Assembly: GCA_963575745.1 (NCBI GenBank)
Contig: CAUYUJ010020741.1
Location: 115,097 to 142,013, forward strand
DNA from: Prorocentrum cordatum
Lineage: Eukaryota; Sar; Dinophyceae; Prorocentrales; Prorocentraceae
Direction: 5' to 3'
Length of the DNA: 26,917 bases
Shown here one piece after another: positions 1 through 10,505 of the stretch; within the stretch, counting starts at the first letter, position 1, and the number at the start of each line of letters is the position of its first letter. Made by a program: the position numbers and the translations under genes. The notes beneath the pieces were generated by a model. That model saw nothing but the letters and a program-made list of their open reading frames with translations. It made no database searches and had not been told where the DNA came from.

Positions 1-278
1 GCTACGCATGGAATGAATTCAGTGGGAATAAATTGCAGAAGATCCGTGAGTGGATCAATCTAGACTGATGAGGCTATGATGCCTCTTTTGATTTTGAGCC
101 GGCTATGATGCCCGCTCGTGCCCACCCCATCCCGTCTTCAGGGAATTCGCCTCCAGCCATAATGGGGCGGCCTCTGGCCCAGACACCCCGGAACCCTCCA
201 AGACAACTCAAATCAAAACCCAAACCGGACCCCCCCAATCAGACCACACCCCTTTTTGAAATGAAATCCGGAGTAGCC

Positions 279-440
279 TTAGGTCGGGCATGTCCCGCTA
301 CAGGCGGATTTTGGACGAAAAATCAAAAATACCCCATAAAACACTCAGAAATGGTCGAAAAATTCTCGAAAAATCGTCCCCAGACTATTCCTGGACTATT
401 TTTTGAATATTCCTCCAGTCGAGGGACAGGCCCGACTTAA
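279..440. mobile_element. Foldback (MITE-like) element, family 1 copy a
   Basis: Left end TTAGGTCGGGCATGTCCC and right end GGGACAGGCCCGACTTAA form an inverted repeat of about 27 bp with a few mismatches. The interior has the family signature: GGCGGATTTTGGACGAAAAAT near the left, ATCGTCCCCAGACTAT near the middle and TTTTTTGAATATTCCTCC near the right. The 162-bp length, lack of an ORF and TIRs fit a non-autonomous DNA transposon. TA (or TTA/TAA) abuts both ends and may be the target duplication. Confidence 0.75.
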
Positions 441-548
441 GAGCAGCAAAGCCCCACGACGGTGTGCAGATCCTGGCCTCGACCAGGAGATGCAGACACC
501 GTGCCAGGGCCCAGGACGGCCCCAGCCGGGCACAGCGGCCGCGTAGAA

Positions 549-595
549 TTAGGTCGGGCGTGTCCTCCTACAGTGACATGTTGGACGAAGAATGC

Positions 596-630
<35 letters not shown>

Positions 631-795
631 AGCATAGTATGTACACAAACGGATAATGTATACATATGTACATGTACACATATATATATATATACAGATC
701 ATTTGTCGAACAAATTCAAGCCCAAGATACAGAGAAGTCCCATGACTGCTTTTTGAATATGTTTGTCCTGTGGAAGGAGGACACGCCCGACTTAA
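549..795. mobile_element. Foldback element, family 1 copy b, with internal TA array
   Basis: The left end TTAGGTCGGGCGTGTCCTCC and right end GGAGGACACGCCCGACTTAA form an inverted repeat of about 21 bp. TTGGACGAA and TTTTTGAATAT family motifs lie inside the ends. The interior has been expanded by a TA/TG dinucleotide tract (599-694). TA flanks both ends, as in copy a. Confidence 0.72.
599..694. repeat. TA/TG dinucleotide tract
   Basis: Near-pure (TA)n at 599-626 and about 680-694 is joined by TA/TG/CA-rich sequence. It lies inside foldback copy b. Similar TA tracts occur at about 1586-1614 and 5255-5320. Confidence 0.85.
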
Positions 796-961
796 GCGTA
801 GAAGTACACATGCCCTCTGCGTAGGGAGGGCAGTGGAGCCTCGGAGCGGAGGGAAAACGGAGGTCACAGCAAGGGGGAGGGCGAGGGGGAGGTCGAGCAC
901 AAACTCCCCCGAGCGCGGACTCACGGTGGGAGGCAAGTCTCGCTCGCGGGCGGCCCGTCTC

Positions 962-1076
962 CCACACCCCGATCTTGAGGTACTTGCAGGGGAGGTCGAA
1001 CATGAGGATGTCGAAATTGACGTTGATCAGCTCTTCGTTGTTCCGGTCCATAACTATGTTGGTGGCATAGGTGGTC
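962..1076 (-). CDS. Third coding exon of the ERGIC-like gene: start of the lumenal domain
   Basis: One base completes the Arg codon begun in the previous exon, then 38 codons run from T-T-Y-A-T-N-I-V-M-D through N-V-N-F-D-I-L-M-F-D-L-P-C-K-Y-L-K-I-G-V-W. The pattern (I/V)(V/M)D...L.(I/V)N(F)DI...(L/M)PC..L is the hallmark start of the lumenal ERGIC domain and includes its conserved Pro-Cys. The family cycles between ER and Golgi as COPII cargo receptors, and PDI-fused members also carry a thioredoxin fold. Too little is present here to choose between them. The acceptor reads CCGCCAGAG|GACC. The 3' end is uncertain: TGG|GAGACG would be a third GA donor, and reading on gives Arg/Pro-rich sequence unlike the family. 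No later exon was found in 1-961, so the gene continues beyond the left edge. Confidence 0.78.
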
Positions 1077-1583
1077 CTCTGGCGGATGCCCGACTGACCC
1101 CCCCTCCTCTTGCCCCTCCTGTCCCCCTCTGGTCGAATCGCCTGCAGGGAGAAGCATACTGAATGACCACGGAAGGCAACGAGGAGGGAAAGGTTGGATG
1201 CCTGGAAATGGGCACCAACACCAAAACAAGGGGCTGCCTCCACAGGGGGGAGATGATCCTAGATTTCGGTGTTGGTGGTAATATTTCGGTCACCTTAGAA
1301 GCCAGAATATTACCACCATCACCGAGATCGGGATCTTCTTCCCTCGGTGGAGGAACACCGCCGATATTGGTTTTGGTGTCAACCTCTAGGCCTGCGAAAA
1401 GGAGGAGGAGAAGGGGGAGGACCCAGCCTCCCCCCATTCGCTGCCTCTCTGGCCACGCCCTCCTGCCATCAACTGGCCCACGGGCCCGTCCGCGGTCCTG
1501 GCCAGGATTGCAGAGCGAGTCCCGCCGACGCGACGAGGGCCCCTAAGAGACCCGAGATAAGGCGTATATACGTACTAGATATG

Positions 1584-1618
<35 letters not shown>

Positions 1619-1811
1619 GTACGGCAGGTTCGTGTCGTGCCGACCCCAGCGTTGGTTTTTGACACCGCAGGGATCGTTCAACCTTGAACGATCGGCCGCT
1701 GCCGCAAAGTCCGATCGTTCAACATCGATCGATTCTGGGTCGCCGGCGGCGTTCAACCTTGAACGCCCGCGCTGGGGTCGCCGCTGGTCGACACGACGCA
1801 AACCTACCGTA
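1619..1811. mobile_element. Foldback element, family 3 (single copy seen)
   Basis: The left arm TACGGCAGGTTCGTGTCG, then CCGACCCCAGCG, pairs with a right arm whose reverse complement reads TACGGTAGGTTTGCGTCG, then GCGACCCCAGCG. The interior holds short hairpins, including GATCGTTCAA-CC-TTGAACGATC near 1674-1695. A TA array abuts the left end. Confidence 0.62.
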
Positions 1812-1936
1812 TGTGCATGTTAGCCAGCACGGACCCCAAACAGTCATCCATTCCAGTAGATGCAGTGCAAGCTAGGTGGTGCAGTCCATGTGGTGTATAT
1901 ACGCACTAGATATGGATGTATACATTTGTAGATTGA

Positions 1937-2105
1937 CTACCTACCAGACCACCCCAACCCAACCCGAAGACCCGAATTTGACCCGAATTTCGGGTTGGGG
2001 GGGGTACGGGCACCATGTGTTTTCTCAACGTTCCCCGACCCCCCCCCACTGGAAATGGAGGGCAAATTGAGGCCTTCGGGTTGGGTTGGGGTGGTTGGTA
2101 GGTGG
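1937..2105. mobile_element. Foldback (MITE-like) element, family 2 copy 1
   Basis: The left end CTACCTACCAGACCACCCC, continuing AACCCAACCCGAAG, pairs with the right end CTTCGGGTTGGGTTGGGG, continuing TGGTTGGTAGGTGG. The inverted repeat is about 30 bp. TGA lies immediately outside both ends (1934-1936 and 2106-2108), consistent with a 3-bp target duplication. The interior TTTCTCAACGTTCCCCGACC is shared with the copy near 10.8 kb. Confidence 0.8.
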
Positions 2106-2215
2106 TGATAGATGTATGTTAGCCAGCGCGGACCCCAAACAGTAATCCATTCCAGTAGATGCAGTGCAAGCTAGGTGGTGCAATCCATGTGGTGCCATCC
2201 ATGAGGCGCAATCTG

Positions 2216-2530
2216 TGTGGCGCAAAGCATCGCAAAGCTAATTATGCAAAGCAACGCGAAGCAATGCGAAGCAACGCAAAGAAACACAAAGCAATGCAAA
2301 GTGGCGCAAACACTGCAGAGCAATACAGTGCGACGCAAAGCAACGCAACGCTTCGCAAAAGAATGCAAAACAGTGCGAGTGCGAACCAGTGCAGAGCAAT
2401 GCCATGCAATTTGATCGCAGCGCACTGCAGTGCGATCACAATGCCATGCGATCACAGAACAGCGCAGAGCAATGCGTCTTTTCAACGCACTGCAACACGA
2501 TTGCCACGCAACGCGACTGCAATGCCGAAG
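2216..2530. repeat. Degenerate GCAAAGCAA(T/C) minisatellite
   Basis: Irregular tandem copies of a 5- or 10-base unit such as GCAAAGCAAT, GCGAAGCAAC and GCAGAGCAAT. Open frames across it on both strands are low-complexity and not gene-like. Confidence 0.8.
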
Positions 2531-2689
2531 GGGTGGCGCCACGGGGCAGCGGCCGCGGACGGGAACGGGGCCGCCGGGCCGGCGAACGGGCCCCGCTTGT
2601 GCCCCGGAATCCCAAGATGGGACTCCTGTCGTTACGCAGACCGCGTCGGCTCTCTCTCTCCCTCCTCCCCAACCTGCGTCCCTCGCCTC

Positions 2690-2936
2690 TTCCTCACAGG
2701 CATACTCACTCCTCACTCTCAGACTCACTCGCGCTGACTCGCTCGTGCTCAAAACTCATTCGCGCTCAGGCTCACTCATTCTCAGACTCACCCACACTCA
2801 GACTCACTCACACTCAGATTCACTCATACTCGGACACACTCATACTCAGACTCACTCTTCATCACTCAAACTCACTCACATCACTTCCTCATTCAGACTT
2901 ACCCATATTCAGAATCACTCACTCACTCACTTAGAC
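2690..2936. repeat. Degenerate CACTCAGACTCA minisatellite, left block
   Basis: Irregular tandem units around ACTCAGACTCAC, of 6- and 12-base flavour. The array resumes after an intervening duplicated block. Confidence 0.8.
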
Positions 2937-2942
2937 TGCGAA

Positions 2943-3181
2943 GATGTCTCGAGCGAGGCGCTGGTTTCAGCACCCCAAGGGGGAGCCGCCAGGGGGTATT
3001 GCACGGGCCCGTTCGCGCCCAGACTGGCGGTGTCTCAGGCGGTTTGCCCGTTTGGTGTGATGATGTCTCCGGCGAGGCGCTGGCGTCAGCACCCCAAGGG
3101 GGAGCCGCCAGGGGGTATCTTACGGGCCCTTTTCGCGCCCAGGTTGTGGGGATGCCTCGAGCGGTGTGCCTGCTTCGGCAC
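2943..3181. repeat. Direct duplication of an approximately 120-bp unit
   Basis: Two adjacent units (about 2943-3060 and 3062-3181) share GATGTCTC(G/C)(A/G)GCGAGGCGCTGG, CAGCACCCCAAGGGGGAGCC and TTCGCGCCCAG. The pair splits the CACTCAGACTCA minisatellite into two blocks. Confidence 0.8.
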
Positions 3182-3224
3182 CCAAGGCATGTCTTTAGAC
3201 TTGTGCCACCTGGGCGCCTCCAGA

Positions 3225-3790
3225 CCCCTTTCACTCACCCGGCTCCCCCTGCTCTTCCGCGCTCAAACGCACTCATACTCAGACTTGCTCATCAGCACCT
3301 CTTCCTCACCCAGACTCACTTATCACACTCAGACTCAACCATACTCATACCCACTCATACCCAGCTCCACTCATACTTGGACTCACTCAGATTCAAACTC
3401 GCTCACACAAGCTCGCTCACACTCAGACTCACTCACACTCGAACTTACTCACGCTCAAATTCGCCCTCCCTCAGACTCACGTATGATCAAACTCACCTCA
3501 GGTTCGGTTCACTCGTAGTGAGACCCATTCGGTCTCAGACCCTCTCAGACTCAGACTCATGCTCGTCAACTCATTATCAAACCCACTCGCACTCAGACTT
3601 ACCCACACTCAGAATCACTCTCACTCAGACTCACTGATACTCAGACTTACGCATAGTTGGACCAAGTCGCACTAAGACTCTCTCACACCTAGACCCCCTC
3701 ACACTCACACTCAACCATACCAGGGTTCACTCTCACTCAGATTCACTCACCCTCAGATCATTCACGCCCAGATTCACTCAGTTTTCTCTC
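3225..3790. repeat. Degenerate CACTCAGACTCA minisatellite, right block
   Basis: This continues the array seen before 2936, with the same ACTCAGACTCAC-type unit and more divergence toward the right. No gene is seen in it. Confidence 0.78.
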
Positions 3791-4525
3791 CCTTGGTGGT
3801 CCAATGCTCCCTCGCTCTTCCACTGTGTTTCCCTCGTCTCTCCGGAAAGATGCCCAGAGGAGGAGGACGTCACTGACGTCGTCGCTGTCGCCGTCGTCGT
3901 TGTTGCGCCCGTCGTGCACGCCGATTCGCTCTCCTCGCCATCGCTCGGACGTCCATTCCCTGTGTTTTTCTTCGGTCTCGTGCGTGGTTTTTCTGCTGGA
4001 TGATCAAGGATGCTCCTCGATGGCCCTCGCCGGAGGAAAAAATGCACACGTCCGAGCGAGGCCAAGTCTCACACCCACGTGGTCACAAACTGAGCTCCCC
4101 CAGCGCGACGCGGCAGGAGGAGCACCGGGGGCACAGTGCCACGGCGACGGCCACGGCAACGGGGCCGCCAGGGCCCGCGCACGGGCCGAGTGCCTTCCAT
4201 TGACGAAGGAGCAGCACACAGCCATACCCATGGGGGGGTCGTGGGGAGGAGGACTGGCTATGGGTTATGGGTGCGGGTTGTCGGACCCTGGGGAACGCTC
4301 CCGTTCGAGCGGGGACCCCCATGCGACAGCACGCACCCGTAGCCCTCGCCGACCCCTCTATGGGTCTGGGTGTGTGTGCTGTTGGTTCGTCAAAGGAACT
4401 GAGAAGCCCCAAGAACAAGCACCTGCAGGGGAACGGACATGTCCGCCACCGTGCCCCCATGGCACGTGGAGGCGTGGAAGGATGCCACGGTCTGCCTGGC
4501 AGGGCTTCTGTAATGTGATGAGAGG
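3791..4525. other. Intronic unique sequence without a recognisable gene
   Basis: GC-rich single-copy sequence. Open frames exist on both strands, but none shows a known domain, conserved motif or plausible exon boundary. It lies within intron 2 of the ERGIC-like gene. Confidence 0.5.
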
Positions 4526-4529
4526 CCGC

Positions 4530-4705
4530 CCCATCGTCGTCGTTACCGTCATCATATCCATTTCCATCATCATCATCATAATCATCATCATCATCAGCAG
4601 CAGCAGCACCACCACCACCACCAGCATCATCAGCATCCTCAGCAGCAGCACCATCATCACCGTCATCAGCGGTGCCATCGTCATCGTCCTCTTCATCGTC
4701 AACGT
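4530..4705. repeat. Imperfect CAT/CAG/CAC trinucleotide array
   Basis: Runs of ATC/CAT with embedded CAG and CAC blocks, which translate as low-complexity His/Ser/Ile on one strand and Asp/Glu/Ala on the other. Confidence 0.85.
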
Positions 4706-7700
4706 CGCCGTAAATAGCGCCCAGACACACAGCCACAAAGGGCCCCGAAACGGCTCGAGAGGGCCCCGAGAGGGCGCCCGAGAAGGATTCAAAAACGCCC
4801 AGGAGGCTCCCCAGACGGCCACGGGGGGCCTCAAGACAGCACAAGACCGCCCAAACATGGTCCAAGAGGCCCCCGCCTTTGCCTTTTCAACGCTTTCTGG
4901 GGGGGGGGGTGAAAGGATGGGGGAAAGTAGGAGGCGTTCGGGGGAGAAACATTGAGATGGCGGCAAGGGAAGCGGAAAGAAAGGGATGGGGAAAAGGGGC
5001 AGGGGCTGAATGGAACGGGTAACAACGGCAAAAAATAAGCAAGAAATGAGCACGAAGGGACTTGGAGCGAAGCGACGCCCAGAGGGAGAGCGAAAGCGTA
5101 TCATAAGTATGAATAGGGCAAGGAATCGAGGGCAAGGGGTCGAGCGGGGATGAGGAAGCTGAGCGACGACCGTAATCGCGTGTAGTTGTATATGACCGTT
5201 TTGTATGTATGGTTGTTGGTTTGCTGCGTCGATTGTTATTGGTGTTATGTCGATGCGTGTGTATACATATACATATATGCATATATATATATATATATAT
5301 GTATATATATGTATATGTGGTTGCTCGCTTCGTTTCACCACAAACTTTGGCAGTGCGTCCAAATAACCTCGGAGATGGGAATGTGGGGCGCTGTGTACAG
5401 CAGGGCCACGGGAAAAGGACGCAGTAGTTGGGCGCTGCGAAGTCGGGCTGGGCAAACGGTGGGTCCGAAAACGGAGACATTAGGACGGAATGTGATGCGA
5501 ACGGACGGGGGCGACTCATCTCCCTATGACCATGCGAAGGCGGCTGGAACAGGGAGAAGTCATGACCACGAGGGCGCGAACGTCATGGCATTGAAGGGGG
5601 GAGTCATGAACAGGTGGAGGTTGAGGGCATGGTTGCGGCAGGGGTATACACCATGACCACGAAGGAACTGACAGTAATACGTGACAGGACGGTCATGGTG
5701 ATGATTGTGTCATGTGGGAGCGACGGTGGCGGCCATGAATTGACCCCATCCACAGCGTATATCATACACTGTCAGCGGGGTCAACGTGATGGCCCAATGA
5801 AAGATTCAAGGTCATGTCGGGCTAGCCCCCTCAGGTTGTTGGAGAAATTGTTGAAACCTAGGCAGGGCGCAGCCGCCATTAAGATGTCGGGAGGGCAGCG
5901 GCAGGTCGAGCACACCATCCTTCCTCGGAGTGGTCGTCGGGCCACATTTCAAACCTCAGGCACCCGCTCGCAACGACCGAGGCACCCCGAGATTCCCTTG
6001 GCGGGCCGCAACTGCTGCAGGCATCGGGAGGCGAGGAACGTCCAATAATACACCAATTATTGCGTGGGTCGGGATTTACGATGTCGCTTCAGCCACTTGC
6101 CAGAAGAAAGCTCACGGCGCCGCTCGCTCCTGGGACCCTTGGTGTTACGATTTGCTTACAGCGTCGAGACTGCGCCCGTCGCTGGGCCGTCGCGGCGGGG
6201 CCGCGGGGGGCTCATCGAGAAGCTCCTCGAAGCTATCGGAGGCCTCTCGGTAGTTTCTGGAAGAGTCATCGGCCACCCAGGGGGGCCAACTGGCGGCCGC
6301 CGCGCCGACCGGGAGGAGCAGGAGACAAGAAGAGAGGGACAAGGTACAAATTACTCAAGCACCGCATCTCTCAGGGCCGCGTCTTCGAGGCCCCGCTCTT
6401 CTTCGACTCCTGCGCCCCGATCGGCCGACGCGCCTGGCGGCGACGCGGCCAGCCGCCGCCACGTCTGCAGCCCCCACGCAGCGCCCTGGAACTCTCGGCT
6501 GCAGCGCCCCGCGCTGCGCACTTGGAGGACTTGGCTGGAGAGCCCCGCGCTGCGCCCGCGGCGCGCCCGCGCCCCGCCTCGGGGGCGGCGCGGCCAGCCG
6601 CGGCCGACGACGCGGCGCCTAGGTACGAGGCAGACGCTCCAGCCGCCGACCTGCGAACGACGAGGTGGCCCAGCGGCGCCACGGGCCACTTCACAGGAGA
6701 AAGGCTGGAATGAATCGCGACGCCGCTGCGCCTTCGGCCCGCCAGCCACGCGGGCAGCGCAGCTGCGACCGCGGAGATCCCAAGGGAACAAAGAAGCTCG
6801 AGATCCCGGAAGAGGCCCTCGCCCACGCGCGGCGCCGCGCGCGTCGCCCCGGACCGACGACGCGGGGAAACGGCCTTTTGCGTTCCTGCCTGCGCTGGGG
6901 AGGCGCGCGCACCGCAGCCCCCAATTCTCCCTCCCCAGGGCGGCGACGCACTCGCACCACGCGTCAAAGAGAACGCTCCAAATCTGGAAAAAAAGTCAAA
7001 TCCGCCGACCGCCGATTGCTGGGGGCGGCAAAGAGCGCGAGAAAATCGGCTGCCCCCCCCCCTCCCCCCCCCACGCCCCTGGGCCGAAAATCGCACCCCA
7101 AAGCGGACATCTCAAGCCTTTGCCCCCAAGATGACCCCGAGGCGCCGCCGGCGGGCGCCCAGGAAGCCCCGAGGAGGCCCCGAGACGCCTCCACGAGGCC
7201 CAAAAGAGAAGCACCGAAAAGGACCCGCAGACGGCCCCGAGGAGGCTCCGCAGAGCCTCCCCCGTAGACCTCGCTCCTCTCCTGGGGGCCCGCGGGACGG
7301 CGCAGGCCCCTCGAATCTCTGGCACGGGGCAGCGGCGCCCGCGCCCCGACTGTCCTGCGCCAAGCTGAATCCCCGCGCCCGGCTCGTCGAGCAGCCGGGG
7401 CCCCTCGAGGCCGAGCGCTTTCCGCGGCGCCGCACGCCGAGGGACTCCCGCGGGCCCGCCGCGGAACGGAGCGCGGAGGGCCCTGCTGCGTTAGGACTCT
7501 GGGCGCCCCACTTGAAGTCTGCCCCCGCGAAGGACTCGTCGGAAAACAGCCTAGCACCAGCGCAGCGCGTAGCGAACACGCCATGATCGACGACGCGGCA
7601 CTAGTCGCCCCCCCTATCGCGCGCGAACGGCAACAGCGCGGCCCACTTGATAGCACCCGCTCTGCGCGCGCCAACTTTCAGAGGAGCCTCTGCGAAGGCG

Positions 7701-8095
7701 CGAGAAGTCCCCGCGCCGCCCCGCTACCGAGCCCGCGCCACCCGGGGGCGATTGGCTGCCCCAACAACATCTCGCTGCGCGTGGACCTGGGAAACTGCGC
7801 CAAGGAACTGGGCTCAGAGAAAACAACTGCGCCCAGCCCCTCGCGCCCCGCCGTCATCCAGAAGAAGCGCGCTTCCCCGCGTAGAAAGCGCCCATTCCTC
7901 GGCATCTTCTTTCTTCGGGGCGACGTCTTTACCCGCGCAGCGCGGGGCCCTCCCACCACCGCTCTTCGGCCTACCCCTCGTTCCTCAGCCGCATCCCACT
8001 GATTCCTCGGCCCCCTCATTCCTCGGCCGTTTCCTCACTTCCCAGCCCCCCCCCCGCACTCTCCAGCCTCGCCCTGATTCCTCAGCCTCCTCTCA
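4706..8095. other. Intronic GC-rich sequence without a supported gene
   Basis: Contains an A/G-rich stretch (about 4900-5150), a TA tract (5255-5320), a region with recurring CATGACCACGA (about 5530-5700) and very GC-rich sequence (about 6070-7990). The last part is open in several frames on both strands, as high GC alone predicts. Loose AGGCCCCGAGG-type repeats occur at about 7125-7270. No domain was recognised. Confidence 0.5.
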
Positions 8096-8430
8096 GTCAT
8101 GATTCGGCATCCTCCTCATCCCACAGCCCCCCCTGTACCCCTGAGCCCCCGCTTGGTTCTTCAGCCACGTCCTCGTTCCACAACCTCCCCATTCGGCAGC
8201 GTCCTCCCCATTCCTCAGCCCCCCCTAATCCCCAAGCCTCCTCCCCCCCTCCTCCTCCTCCTTCCCCTCCTCCTCCTCCTCCTTGTCCTCCTTGTCCTCC
8301 CTCGTCCTCCTCCTCCTCCTCCTCCTCCTCCTCCTCCTCCTCCTCCTCCTCCTCCTCCTCCTCCTCCTCCTCCTCCTCGCTCCCCTGATTTATCCTCCTC
8401 GCTCCTTGGCCTCATCCCCACGCTTTAGTC
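8096..8430. repeat. CTCAGCCCCC degenerate repeat followed by a TCC array
   Basis: Loose units around CCTCAGCCCCCC precede CCT-rich sequence and a pure (TCC)n run of about 25 units at 8304-8378. Confidence 0.85.
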
Positions 8431-9180
8431 CCTCCCGGAGGTCCCTCCCCCTTCTTGCACGCAGTAGAAAGGACTGCTCGTCGAAGAACTCGGGTCACCA
8501 CCACCCCGGCCAACCCTTCCGAGCAACGCCGTGCGCGCTGGAAGCAAGCGGGCACGCTCGGACTGAGCTCCCTGGCATCAACGCTGACAGGTGACGACCA
8601 ACCTCTAACCAGCCCCCAACCAAACCCCCAAACCAATCTCCCAGCCAACCCTGGGCCGACACCCAGAGACCTGGCCAACCCCCCTGGCGAAGTCCCCCCG
8701 GCCAACCCCGGTTAGAGCAGTTCTTCAGACAAGGTTAGAAAACGCGCAAGGGCTGTTTGAGAGAGACCTGGCGGGATATGTCGCAGGCGTCGGACGCAAC
8801 GAGGCCCCGCAGGGGGCTACCCGCGGTGCAAAGCCCCAACCAGCCCACGGCATCCCTATGAAAAATCGACTGACCAATCCTGGCGACGACCGACTAACCG
8901 CTCGGCGGTAGACGCCCCAGTGTCTTCCGCTCCCAGCGACGGCGACGCTGGCGCGAGTCCCACCAGCCCTCTGGGCGTGAGTGGTTTAGCGAGCTCTCTC
9001 TGTTCTCAACCCCCCTTCTTCCCCTTCGGGGAGGGGTTTACCCCTCCCCCTACCCCCTCCCCCTGGGCCTGGAGAGGGCGCCCCGCGGGTCGTTGGAGGG
9101 GTCTTTTTTGACTCCTGGGAGGGCCAAAAAACGACGACCCTCACGAGGATTCTGGCCCCGACGGGGGGGCACAGTTTGGC
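8431..9180. other. Intronic sequence without a recognisable gene
   Basis: Includes a loose CCAACCCC-type repeat (about 8505-8710), then unique GC-rich sequence. Nothing with gene character was found. Confidence 0.45.
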
Positions 9181-9186
9181 CCCTCT

Positions 9187-9345
9187 GCTCTTCTTTAAAG
9201 CCAAAATCATTGATGTTACTAGGGTTTGGGCCCCATTTTGGCGTTCTGAGGGGTCCGCGCTCATCTTCCTTCATAGCAAAATCATTGCTTTTACAAGGTT
9301 TTGGGCTCATTTTGTTCTTTTCAGGGGGCAGCTCTCATTGGCGCT
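9187..9345. repeat. Diverged direct duplication of an approximately 75-bp unit
   Basis: Two adjacent stretches share AGC(C)AAAATCATTG, TTACTAGGGTTTGGG versus TTACAAGGTTTTGGG, then CATTTTG and CGCTCAT versus GCTCTCAT. Confidence 0.6.
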
Positions 9346-9354
9346 TCTGAGGAG

Positions 9355-9597
9355 GTCGCAAGAGGCCCCAAGATAACCTCCAGAGGCTCCCAGGAGGCTC
9401 CCAAGAGGCCTCCCAGAGGCCCCCCAGAGGCCCCCCAGCGGTCCCAAGAGGCCCCCAAGAGGCCCCCAAGAGGCCCCCAAGAGGCCTCAAGAGGCCCCAA
9501 GAGGCCCCCAAGAGGCCCCCAAGAGGCCCCCAAGAGGCCCCCAAGAGGCCCCAAGAGGCTCCAAGAGTCCCCCAAGAGGCCCCACGAGGAGCCCGAA
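9355..9597. repeat. CAAGAGGCCCC decamer minisatellite
   Basis: About 20 tandem copies of a 9- to 11-base unit, mostly CCAAGAGGCCC. Weak relatives occur at about 4740-4870 and 7125-7270. Confidence 0.88.
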
Positions 9598-9995
9598 CGA
9601 CTCACACCAGGACGAGGGGCCCGAACGACTCACACCACGAAGAGCCCGAACGACTCACACCAGAAGGAGGGGCCCGAACGACTCACACCAGGACGAGGCG
9701 CCCGAACGACTCACACCACGAGGAGCCCGAACGACTCACACCACGACGAGGGCCCCGAACGACTCACACCACGAGGAGCCCGAACGAGTCACACCAGGAG
9801 GAGGGGCCCGAACGACTCACACCAGGACGAGGGGCCCGAACAACTCACACCACGAGAAGCCCGAACGACTCACACCAGGACGAAGAGCCCGAACGACTCA
9901 CACCACGAAGAGCCCGAACGACTCACACCAGGAAGAAGGGCCCGAACGACTCACACCAGGACGAGAAACCCCAAACGACTCAAACCACGAGGAGC
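9597..9995. repeat. 25/28-bp minisatellite with core CCCGAACGACTCACACCA
   Basis: Fifteen copies of a unit with a constant core and an alternating end (GGACGAGGGG or CGAAGAG). The unit length is not a multiple of three, so the long open frame across it cycles through all three readings of the repeat and is not a conserved protein. Confidence 0.9.
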
Positions 9996-10213
9996 GCTTT
10001 CTCTCCCTCCTCCTCCGCCTCGTCCTTCTCCCGCTCCCACCACAAGGAGGATGTACAAGGAGGCGGGAGGAAGGAGGAACAGGGGAGATATGCGGGGGCA
10101 GGCGGAAACACGCCTGAAAAACACGACTGTCGGCATGCTTCGCAAGAGTTGCTGTTTTGAGATGGGCTGGTGGGGATACGCGAAGCGTGAAGAATTCTTC
10201 TGGCGGTTCCGGA

Positions 10214-10505
10214 GCGGGCGTCGGTTGAAGCATCCGCGGCGCGCCGCGAATTGGGGACCCCCAAACCGGGTGGTGAGATACCAGGTGGCGACCTGGAATC
10301 CCCAAAAAGGTCACCGCTGGGTTTGGGGCCGCGGGGTCACCACCGGGTTTTGTGACTCCTGGACCCACTAGTGTCCGAGACATCCTCGGAAAACCGCACG
10401 AGTCCCCAAACCGGGTGGTGACACCGAATCGCCCGAGACTCACCGCCAGGTGTTGTCACCACCACGTTTGGGGACTACCAAGCGAATGCTTCAACCGACG
10501 CCCGC
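10214..10505. mobile_element. Nested foldback element, family 4
   Basis: Outer arms GCGGGCGTCGGTTGAAGCAT (10214-10233) and its perfect reverse complement (10486-10505) enclose further diverged inverted copies of CCCCAAACCGGGTGGTGA. One inner pair (10401-10424 and about 10452-10476) forms its own stem. The paired region extends roughly 65 bases inward with mismatches. No ORF. Confidence 0.65.

Larger units (their letters stand above)
1564..2194. repeat. Tandem segmental duplication (two units of about 0.3 kb)
   Basis: Both units start GTATATACG(T/C)ACTAGATATGGATGTA (1564 and 1895) and end with a shared stretch of about 78 bases containing ATGTTAGCCAGC, GGACCCCAAACAGT and GATGCAGTGCAAGCTAGGTG (1817-1894 and 2116-2193). 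The unit interiors differ because each holds a different foldback element. Confidence 0.75.

Noticed and set aside
2216-2530. CRISPR-like regular repeat
   Set aside because: The units are 5-10 bases, degenerate and contiguous, with no spacers, in a eukaryotic context.
6064-7134. Long overlapping open frames on both strands in GC-rich sequence (6064-8100)
   Set aside because: High GC suppresses stop codons in all frames. The translations are Arg/Pro/Ala-rich with no domain, and several frames are equally open.
9228-9243. CCATTTTGGC, matching part of the dinoflagellate spliced leader
   Set aside because: Only ten bases match, the leader's ends are absent, and no donor site follows. It lies in a diverged duplicated repeat.
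9301-10371. A 356-codon plus-strand open frame
   Set aside because: It runs through two minisatellites with units that are not multiples of three and into a foldback element, so the frame is accidental.
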